Assembly: GCA_902772605.1 (NCBI GenBank)
Contig: CACYBG010000150.1
Span: 1 to 6,172, forward strand
Length of the DNA stretch: 6,172 bases
Direction of reading: 5' to 3'
Origin: an uncultured Spirochaetaceae bacterium
Lineage (GTDB): Bacteria > Spirochaetota > Spirochaetia > Treponematales > Treponemataceae
Of this stretch, positions 1 to 4,748 are shown piece by piece; within the stretch, counting starts at the first letter, position 1; the number at the start of each line of letters is the position of its first letter. The notes beneath the pieces were generated by a model, which did no database searches, was not told where the DNA came from, and saw nothing but the letters and a program-made list of their open reading frames with translations. The position numbers and the translations under genes are program-made.

Positions 1-120
1 AATCTTTGCACCGTAATAATATGAAATGCTGATATCCTTAAGAACGACCTTGGTTCCATAAGCACGGGAAACCCGGTCCATCGTGTAGATTATTTTTTTA
101 TCGTCAACTGTCTTTGCCAT
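1..120 (-). CDS. ettA: EttA-like ABC-F translational throttle ATPase (N-terminus only)
   Basis: Only the first 40 codons lie in the window; the gene runs off the left edge. The encoded start contains YTMDRVSRAYG (residues 12-22) followed by VVLKDISISYYYGAKI (25-40). This matches, from memory, the EttA N-terminus (YTMHRVGK, ILKNISLSFFPGAKIGVLG), stopping just before the Walker A loop. EttA is a cytosolic protein with two ABC ATPase domains that binds the ribosomal E site and gates early elongation according to ATP/ADP level; it is not a transporter. The ATG at 120 is preferred because the conserved block begins only about ten residues downstream and no in-frame ATG lies closer upstream. No Shine-Dalgarno precedes it; a strong promoter ends 7 nt upstream, so the mRNA is probably leaderless. 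Another ABC-F subfamily is possible, but the YTM-R-V match favours EttA. Neither ATPase domain can be checked here. Confidence 0.85.
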   Translation of the reverse strand, partial: MAKTVDDKKIIYTMDRVSRAYGTKVVLKDISISYYYGAKI

Positions 121-127
121 AGTGTAA

Positions 128-156
128 ATTATATAGAAGAAAAAACTAATTATCAA
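128..156 (-). promoter_or_regulatory. Sigma70-type promoter of the ettA-like gene
   Basis: Read on the minus strand, TTGATA (156-151) is followed by exactly 17 nt and then a consensus TATAAT (133-128). The ATG at 120 begins 7 nt after the -10 box, which is where transcription would be expected to start (120-122). The -35 hexamer lies within the last codons of the upstream lipoprotein gene, whose stop is at 148-146. No terminator separates the two genes, so read-through transcripts are also possible. Confidence 0.75.
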
Positions 157-1228
157 GTGAAACGGAATGATTCGGCTCGGTTCCGGTTTCCATCCAAAGG
201 GAAAGCATTTCAATGCAGTCTTCCAAATTTGCATTTTCAATCGGACGGCCCCAGACAGAACCGGATTCATCGACCAGCACAACCGCCGGAAGATTTCCGA
301 AACTTTCACCCAGAGACTGAAGTTCCCCCGCAGCGATTATGTTCGTAAAAAGATTTCCCGTCGTTTTCCTTGACGCTTCAATCCTGTCGCTTTCAGTCGG
401 ACTGTTGATGTCGCAGATTATTCCAAGTGCCTGAACTCCATCGGGAAGCAGCTGAGTCCATGACGAAAACTCCCCTGCAAACGACGCTGATTTTTCATCG
501 CGCTGATTCCAAAAAAGAAGTACCGTCATTTTCGCACGCTTGAAAATCTGTTCGGTAACCGAATTTCCGTCAACATCCAATGATGCGAACATCGGAATCT
601 TCATGTCATCCGATCTGGCAAAATCGGCATAATCATCAGGATTGAATTTCTTTATTTCAATCTTCTTGAATTTCGCCTTTTTCACGGCATCCATTACGTG
701 GCGTTCACAGTCGCGGTAAGCTTCAAGCTCTTCATCGGACATTCCCTCAAAAGTATTTTCAATGTTGCTGACAAGATAGGTGTTGCCGTATTTTTTTGCA
801 ATCACCTTCATGTCGCTTATGAAAGACAATCCTTCAAGCGGATTTTTCAAAAGCGATTCATACTCTTCGCTTGGAATGACTGCAATTTCGCAAATCAGTT
901 TTTGATGGACGGAAATTTTTTCCTTAAGTTCCCGATAGAATTTTTCCTGTGCATACGGGTCGTCGGCATCAAGGGGTTCCAGACTCGCCTGTGCATACAC
1001 CTCCTGAACAGCCTTGGGATAAGTGAATCCGATTATCGTCACGGGGTAAACGGCCATATCCGTACCGTACGAATCCATGGTAAGCCCCTTATCCAGATAT
1101 TCCTGGGAAACCGGGAGAAGGATTCCGCACGGTTCAAGCTCGACAAAGTCCCTTTCATCATTGGAACAGGACGACATGAGGAAAGCCGATGAAACAGCCG
1201 CCATAAAAAACAAGAAAATCTTTTTCAT
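146..1228 (-). CDS. Lipoprotein with C-terminal thioredoxin-like domain lacking CxxC
   Basis: A 360-residue predicted lipoprotein. A lysine-led hydrophobic signal (residues 1-20) ends in the lipobox LMSSC, with Cys21 as the likely lipidation site, so it should be anchored in the envelope facing the periplasm or the surface. Residues about 35-225 match no family I recognise; they are acidic and lysine-rich and probably helical around 165-200 (EELEAYRD, MDAVKKAKFK). Residues about 235-345 look like a thioredoxin/TlpA fold: a strand TVLLFWN, a helix, a strand LGIICDI, then GNLPAVVLVDESGSV with a candidate cis-proline at Pro314. Where a redox enzyme has WCxxC, this protein has W240-N-Q-R-D-E, so thiol-disulfide activity is unlikely and a binding or structural role fits better. 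The start at 1228 gives a proper signal peptide; the reading frame extends to 1345, but that would bury the signal. No Shine-Dalgarno is present, and a promoter lies immediately upstream. The specific function is unknown. Confidence 0.82.
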   Translation of the reverse strand: MKKIFLFFMAAVSSAFLMSSCSNDERDFVELEPCGILLPVSQEYLDKGLTMDSYGTDMAVYPVTIIGFTYPKAVQEVYAQASLEPLDADDPYAQEKFYRELKEKISVHQKLICEIAVIPSEEYESLLKNPLEGLSFISDMKVIAKKYGNTYLVSNIENTFEGMSDEELEAYRDCERHVMDAVKKAKFKKIEIKKFNPDDYADFARSDDMKIPMFASLDVDGNSVTEQIFKRAKMTVLLFWNQRDEKSASFAGEFSSWTQLLPDGVQALGIICDINSPTESDRIEASRKTTGNLFTNIIAAGELQSLGESFGNLPAVVLVDESGSVWGRPIENANLEDCIEMLSLWMETGTEPNHSVSLDN

Positions 1229-1235
1229 GACGGAC

Positions 1236-1263
1236 ATTTTAGCACAGTTGGAGGCTTTTGCAA
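1236..1263 (-). promoter_or_regulatory. Promoter of the thioredoxin-like lipoprotein gene
   Basis: On the minus strand, TTGCAA (1263-1258) is followed by 16 nt and TAAAAT (1241-1236). The ATG at 1228 starts 7 nt after the -10 box, the same geometry as the ettA promoter, predicting a transcript beginning at or within a base or two of the start codon. The sequence before the ATG (GTCCGTC) has no purine-rich ribosome binding site. Confidence 0.55.
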
Positions 1264-1328
1264 CGGGGTACAGGAAGAACAAATGGAAAGTGCAGACCCC
1301 AAAACGAGTAAGCAGATGTTTACTTGAA

Positions 1329-1358
1329 TTGACCATGCACCCCAAAATAAGGTATTAT
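1329..1358 (+). promoter_or_regulatory. Promoter of prs
   Basis: TTGACC (1329-1334), an 18-nt spacer and TATTAT (1353-1358) form a good sigma70-type promoter. Predicted transcription starts near 1365 and gives a leader of about 68 nt before the prs ATG. It faces away from the lipoprotein promoter at 1236-1263. Confidence 0.6.
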
Positions 1359-1370
1359 AAATCAGCGATG

Positions 1371-1424
1371 TCCCTACTTCCATGGGGAATTTAGGGAATT
1401 TTCATTTATTTTTTATAGGGGAAT
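1371..1424 (+). promoter_or_regulatory. prs leader: hairpin plus three GGGAAT-type repeats
   Basis: TCCCTA (1371-1376) pairs perfectly with TAGGGA (1392-1397), and an inner TTCC/GGAA stem around ATGG could extend the hairpin. The heptamers GGGGAAT (1384-1390), AGGGAAT (1393-1399) and GGGGAAT (1418-1424) repeat, the last one forming the ribosome binding site. CCCTA (1372-1376) can pair either with TAGGG at 1392-1396 or with TAGGG at 1416-1420 in the ribosome binding site, so two exclusive folds are possible. This is a structure seen in the sequence; a regulatory role is inference and no known riboswitch class is recognised. Confidence 0.35.
1417..1422 (+). promoter_or_regulatory. Ribosome binding site deciding the prs start
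   Basis: AGGGGA lies 10 nt before the ATG at 1433. An in-frame ATG at 1382 exists but has only CTACTTCC in front of it, and it would add 17 residues (GNLGNFHLFF...) with no counterpart in the family, so 1433 is preferred. Confidence 0.65.
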
Positions 1425-1432
1425 CAAGAATA

Positions 1433-2749
1433 ATGCCGTATTCTGAACCGACCGATTTGGCTGTTGTAGCATGTCCTGGAGGAGAATCATTTGCGAATGA
1501 GGTGATTACACATCTCCGTCACATGTACAAGCACCGTTTCTCACTGAAAAGTGATGTCATTTCTAAGCGCTATGGAGTGGAAAGGGAATCCCTTGTCCGT
1601 CAGATCAACCTTGACAACGATCTTCATACGAGCGACCTTTGCATTCGAGGCATGGTCGACAAGTATCGCGCTCCTCAGTTCAAGCTGGACACACGCTTCA
1701 CTTACTTTGCAAACGGAGAATTCAAGTGCGAACTCAATGAATGTATCCGCGGAAAAGACGTTTTCATTTTTCAGGACGTTGAGAATCATGAAGCAATTTC
1801 CCTTAACGACGGAAAGAATAAGCTTTCCCTGAGCGTAAACGACCATGTCATGTGCCTTCTCGTTGCAATCGATGCAGTACGTCAGGCAGGGGCAAGGGAG
1901 ATAACTCTGGTTCTTCCGGTTTATCCGTACAGCCGCCAGCACAAGAAAAAGGGTCGCGAAGGACTTACCGCCGCACTTCTCGGACACATCTACGAAAGCA
2001 TGGAAGTCACCAGAATCATAACGCTGGACCTTCATTCACGCGAAATCATAAACGCTTTCAGCCACACCCACTGTGAAAACCTTCACGCTTCATATCAGAT
2101 TATCCGCGAACTTTCCCGCGTAATCGATTTGACGAAAGAGGATCTGGTTGTCGTAAGTCCTGACACGGGTGCAATCGACAGGAACAAATTCTATGCAACC
2201 GGACTCAAGAAGCCGCTCGCAATGATTTACAAGGAAAGGGATTATTCAGTCGTAACCCAGGATGCAAAGAACACGAACATCAAGAGCATCAAGCTTTTGG
2301 GAGACGTAAAGGGTAAGGTCGCATTCCTTGCAGACGACATGCTTGGAACCGGAGGCACACTCCTCAAGGCCATGGGATTCCTTCACGACCAGGGAGCCAC
2401 AAAGGTCATTGCGGCAATCAGCCTTCCGTTCTTTACGGGAAATGCAATACAGCTTTTTGACGAAGCTTATCAGAAGGGACTTTTCTACAGGATAATCGGA
2501 ACCAATGCCGTTTACCACGAAGAGCTTCTGAAAAAGGAATGGTACATCAGCACGAACGTAAGCGGACTTTTTGCAAACGTCATCACAAGGCTGCACCATG
2601 GACAGTCTCTTTCCGATCTTTTGGACAACCGTTCGATAATCGACAAGATGATTAAATCCAGCCGTCCATCCGAAACAAAGGATGAACAGGTGGCAGACCC
2701 GTTGGATCCAAAGGGAAAAACGGTCAACAACTGCGACCCGATTGCCTGA
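1433..2749 (+). CDS. prs: Ribose-phosphate pyrophosphokinase (PRPP synthetase), long form
   Basis: This cytosolic enzyme transfers pyrophosphate from ATP to ribose 5-phosphate to make PRPP for purine, pyrimidine, His, Trp and NAD synthesis. Family landmarks appear in order: FANGEFKCELNECIRGKDVF (residues 92-111), YPYSRQ (164-169) with the ATP-site R168/Q169, DLHS with H201, SPDTGA (242-247), a flexible-loop K267-E-R269 corresponding to the catalytic Lys-x-Arg, and the PRPP-binding loop ADDMLGTGGTL (300-310). At 438 residues it is far longer than the usual ~315. The extra length is an insertion of about 55 residues (about 31-86) between the first helix and the second strand of the N-terminal half, plus a polar 40-residue tail (398-438). 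Catalytic residues look intact, so it is probably active. From memory, long Prs proteins also occur in other spirochaetes. It has its own promoter and a terminator at 2856-2884. The archaeal-type or PRPP-synthetase-associated alternatives are less likely given these motifs. Confidence 0.93.
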   Translation: MPYSEPTDLAVVACPGGESFANEVITHLRHMYKHRFSLKSDVISKRYGVERESLVRQINLDNDLHTSDLCIRGMVDKYRAPQFKLDTRFTYFANGEFKCELNECIRGKDVFIFQDVENHEAISLNDGKNKLSLSVNDHVMCLLVAIDAVRQAGAREITLVLPVYPYSRQHKKKGREGLTAALLGHIYESMEVTRIITLDLHSREIINAFSHTHCENLHASYQIIRELSRVIDLTKEDLVVVSPDTGAIDRNKFYATGLKKPLAMIYKERDYSVVTQDAKNTNIKSIKLLGDVKGKVAFLADDMLGTGGTLLKAMGFLHDQGATKVIAAISLPFFTGNAIQLFDEAYQKGLFYRIIGTNAVYHEELLKKEWYISTNVSGLFANVITRLHHGQSLSDLLDNRSIIDKMIKSSRPSETKDEQVADPLDPKGKTVNNCDPIA

Positions 2750-2798
2750 TTGAAACCGATGCCTATATGGAACGCAGGTACCGTGCATAAATCGCCCG

Positions 2799-2804
2799 TA
2801 TAAT
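2799..2804 (+). promoter_or_regulatory. Possible -10 box for the FGGY kinase gene
   Basis: A perfect TATAAT sits in the prs-kinase gap, but no convincing -35 hexamer lies 16-18 nt upstream (GGTACC and neighbours). If used, transcription would start near 2811 and pass through the terminator at 2856-2884 before reaching the kinase. Confidence 0.35.
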
Positions 2805-2855
2805 GATTCGAGCGGAAGTCTTTCGGAATGCGTTTCAAAATGATAAGCACATAGC

Positions 2856-2884
2856 GACCTCCAATTTTTTGGGGGTCTTTTTTT
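2856..2884 (+). terminator. Intrinsic terminator between prs and the kinase, possible attenuator
   Basis: A 9-bp stem, GACCTCCAA (2856-2864) with TTGGGGGTC (2869-2877) including one G-U pair, closes on a TTTT loop and is followed directly by seven T (2878-2884). The T-run touches the kinase Shine-Dalgarno at 2885, so it is both the end of the prs transcript and part of the kinase leader. GGAAGTC at 2814-2820 could pair with GACCTCC (2856-2862) with one mismatch, a possible but weak antiterminator. Confidence 0.85.
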
Positions 2885-2891
2885 AGGAAGG
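2885..2891 (+). promoter_or_regulatory. Ribosome binding site of the FGGY kinase
   Basis: AGGAAGG lies 8 nt before the ATG at 2900 and begins at the base immediately after the terminator T-run. It is strong and fixes the start. Confidence 0.75.
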
Positions 2892-2899
2892 AAAGCAAG

Positions 2900-4150
2900 A
2901 TGGAGAATGTTTTTTGCGCCGACATAGGGACTTCATCCCTGAAAACGGCAGTAATCGATTCACAGGGAACGGTTGTCGAATACAGCCGGATTATTTTTGA
3001 AAAGACAGAGGAACACAGGGAAGCAACGGTTTGGCTCTCCGCACTCAAATCTGCAACGGATGAAATATTTTCCAAGAAAAAGGACTGTCGCATAGATGCC
3101 ATCTGCATAAGCGGAAACGGTCCTACAGTCGTCGGCGGAAACGGAGAAACCCTTCTTTGGAATTCATCTCTTCCCAATGACTGTACAAGGGCTTTTCTTT
3201 CAGCATCCCTTTTCATACCCAGGCTTTATGCATTCAAGAAAATGTTCCCCGACGCATGGAACGGAAATTCAAGCATTTATTCCGGACCGGAGTACCTGAT
3301 TCACCTTCTGACCGGAAACGACATGACGATTCTGCCGGAAGAACGTTTCACCGAAGCATACTGGACGGAAGATTCCCTTGACGAAGCCGATTTGAAGGAC
3401 GGATTTTCCAAGCTTCCGAAATTCACATCCCCGACAAGCCTTGCAGGAAAACTGACGGAAGAAATCGCAGGATACATTTCCCATGCGGAAAACGGTTTGG
3501 TTTCAGGACTCCCCGTTTATTGCGGTGCACCCGATTTCGTTGCGGCACTGGTCGGAACGGGAACGTTAAGTCCGGGAAAACTCTGCGACAGGGCAGGTTC
3601 CAGCGAAGGACTCAATCTGTGTACAGCCGAAAAAATCAATGCGGCAGGAATCAGGACCTTGCCCTCAATAATTCCGGGACTTTGGAACGCAAGCATACTT
3701 TTACCGGATACGGGCACAAGGTTTTCCGAATACAAGAAAAGACTGGAAGAATTCGAAGGTCATCCTTTCACCTATGATGAAGCCGTCCATGAAACCATTT
3801 TCAACGATGGAATCGATGCAATCTACGATCAGGGAAAATACATGATGCTTGAAACAGCCATGAAAGTCCGCGACGGATTCGGCGTTCTCAGAAATGCAGT
3901 TGCCGGAACATCTACGGTTTTCCCGGATGAATTTACAATTGCAGGCGGACAGGCAGGAAACCAGGAGTGGATAAAGATGAAATGCGATGTAACAGGCATG
4001 AAGGCAAAGATTCCGACCTGCCACGATGCAGAGCTGATGGGGGACGCAATATTTGCATTCACCGGCGCAGGATGCTATAAGGACATCGTTGAAGCAAGCG
4101 AAAAGCTCTGTACGTTCGAAGGATTGATGCAGGGAGCTTTCCTGGCATAA
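2900..4150 (+). CDS. Short, diverged FGGY-family carbohydrate kinase
   Basis: A cytosolic ATP-dependent sugar kinase of the ASKHA fold. The first phosphate loop is ADIGTSSLKTAV (D8, G10, T11, S12, K15). ISGNGPTVVGGNGETLLWN (residues 70-88) occupies the position of the xylulokinase SGQMHG...LWND segment, but the sugar-contact residues differ. PEYLIHLLTG (130-139) is the family PxYLxxxLTG block. D212 in APDFVAALVG is the likely catalytic base, followed by RAGSSEG (231-237) as the second phosphate loop. IAGGQAGNQEW (347-357) and AELMGDAIFAFTGAG are the adenosine-binding and C-terminal blocks. At 416 residues it is shorter than the usual 480-520, with losses mostly between residues 140 and 345. 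The substrate cannot be assigned: pentulose kinase is plausible next to prs, but a hexulose or polyol is equally open. It lies downstream of prs behind a terminator, suggesting separately tuned expression. Confidence 0.85.
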   Translation: MENVFCADIGTSSLKTAVIDSQGTVVEYSRIIFEKTEEHREATVWLSALKSATDEIFSKKKDCRIDAICISGNGPTVVGGNGETLLWNSSLPNDCTRAFLSASLFIPRLYAFKKMFPDAWNGNSSIYSGPEYLIHLLTGNDMTILPEERFTEAYWTEDSLDEADLKDGFSKLPKFTSPTSLAGKLTEEIAGYISHAENGLVSGLPVYCGAPDFVAALVGTGTLSPGKLCDRAGSSEGLNLCTAEKINAAGIRTLPSIIPGLWNASILLPDTGTRFSEYKKRLEEFEGHPFTYDEAVHETIFNDGIDAIYDQGKYMMLETAMKVRDGFGVLRNAVAGTSTVFPDEFTIAGGQAGNQEWIKMKCDVTGMKAKIPTCHDAELMGDAIFAFTGAGCYKDIVEASEKLCTFEGLMQGAFLA

Positions 4151-4177
4151 CCCGAAAACTGTCGAAAGCAAAACGAC

Positions 4178-4230
4178 AAAGCCGCATCACCACAGGTCTT
4201 TCGAAGACTCATGGAGTGCGGCTTTTTTTT
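4178..4230. terminator. Shared terminator between convergent genes
   Basis: AAAGCCGCA (4178-4186) pairs perfectly with TGCGGCTTT (4217-4225), and the plus strand continues as a T-run to 4230. The 30-nt interior holds a second small hairpin, GTCTT/AAGAC (4196-4208) with a TCG loop. It ends the kinase transcript on the plus strand. On the minus strand the same stem is followed by TTTGTCGTTTT, a poorer U-tract, so it may also end the lipoprotein operon that stops at 4266. The rest of 4151-4265 shows nothing else. Confidence 0.85.
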
Positions 4231-4265
4231 ATGCGTCCACTTATTTTTCAGCGGTTTTCAGGATT

Positions 4266-4727
4266 CTATTCAACGATTATGGATGCCTTCATCGGGGAGC
4301 TTCTGTTTCCCTGATGATCGAAGGCGACGGCCGTGAAAGTCCACTTCCCCTTTTCATCCGGCATCACTATGCTTGATGCATATACGAATTCCTCACTGTA
4401 CTGATAGTCAAAGTCAAAGGAGACGTAATCCTTTTTGCTTCCGTTTTCCGCAGTGATTGAAACCCCTGCCAAATCCCATTCCCTGTCACGAAGCTTCATG
4501 TAGAGGACTGCGTTTTTTCCAGACTTGGCTTTTTCCATGGACCTGGAACTTTCACCCATCCTGTCGGAAAATCCCATTTCCAGTATGCAGGGAATTCTGG
4601 GATCGTCAGAAACCTTTTCAACTTTTTTTTCTTCGGTCTTCACTTCAATCGGCTTCGGTTTTGTTGCGCATGAAAAAATCATCAGCAGAAAAAGGGACGA
4701 AAGTAAAATTAAAACCGTTCTTTTCAA
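4266..4727 (-). CDS. Small lipoprotein with Ig-like C-terminal domain, TTG start
   Basis: A 153-residue predicted lipoprotein of unknown function. The signal (KRTVLILLSSLFLLMIFS) ends in IFSC, giving Cys20 as the likely lipidation site; phenylalanine at -2 is atypical, but spirochaetal lipoboxes are relaxed. Residues 22-45 form a charged Lys/Glu/Pro linker. Residues about 70-153 alternate in a beta-strand pattern and finish GKWTFTAVAFDHQGN...MKASIIVE, resembling an immunoglobulin-like beta-sandwich; the fold is inference. The start is a TTG at 4727, chosen because a strong GGAGG lies 9 nt upstream and no ATG gives a complete signal peptide. It begins 21 nt after the stop of the solute-binding-like gene, so the two are almost certainly co-transcribed. 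It could be an accessory or partner of that protein at the inner or outer membrane. Confidence 0.8.
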   Translation of the reverse strand: MKRTVLILLSSLFLLMIFSCATKPKPIEVKTEEKKVEKVSDDPRIPCILEMGFSDRMGESSRSMEKAKSGKNAVLYMKLRDREWDLAGVSITAENGSKKDYVSFDFDYQYSEEFVYASSIVMPDEKGKWTFTAVAFDHQGNRSSPMKASIIVE

Positions 4728-4736
4728 GACTCTGCA

Positions 4737-4741
4737 CCTCC
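4737..4741 (-). promoter_or_regulatory. Ribosome binding site supporting the TTG start
   Basis: On the minus strand GGAGG (4741-4737) stands 9 nt before the TTG at 4727, within the 21-nt gap after the upstream stop codon. This decides the unusual start. Confidence 0.75.
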
Positions 4742-4748
4742 GCAGGAA

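Noticed and set aside
698..1192. Plus-strand 164-codon frame opposite the lipoprotein
   Set aside because: The minus-strand frame has a signal peptide, lipobox and fold pattern; the plus product looks random.
1229..1345. N-terminal extension of the lipoprotein to the ATG at 1345
   Set aside because: It would place 39 residues before the signal peptide and cover the promoter; the start at 1228 gives a normal lipoprotein signal.
1541..2035. Minus-strand open frame opposite prs
   Set aside because: It is antisense to the conserved PRPP synthetase motifs, with no ribosome binding site or recognisable protein.
2750..2855. Possible tRNA or riboswitch in the prs-kinase gap
   Set aside because: No cloverleaf, T-loop consensus or known riboswitch core is visible; only the -10-like box and the terminator are supported.
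2512..3216. A 234-codon open frame on the minus strand spanning the end of prs, the gap and the start of the kinase
   Set aside because: It runs antisense through two well-supported genes and through the terminator, and its protein shows no domain or motif; it is a shadow frame.
3701..4171. Minus-strand open frame opposite the kinase 3' half
   Set aside because: The plus-strand frame carries the conserved FGGY adenosine-binding blocks here; the minus product is cysteine- and histidine-rich noise.
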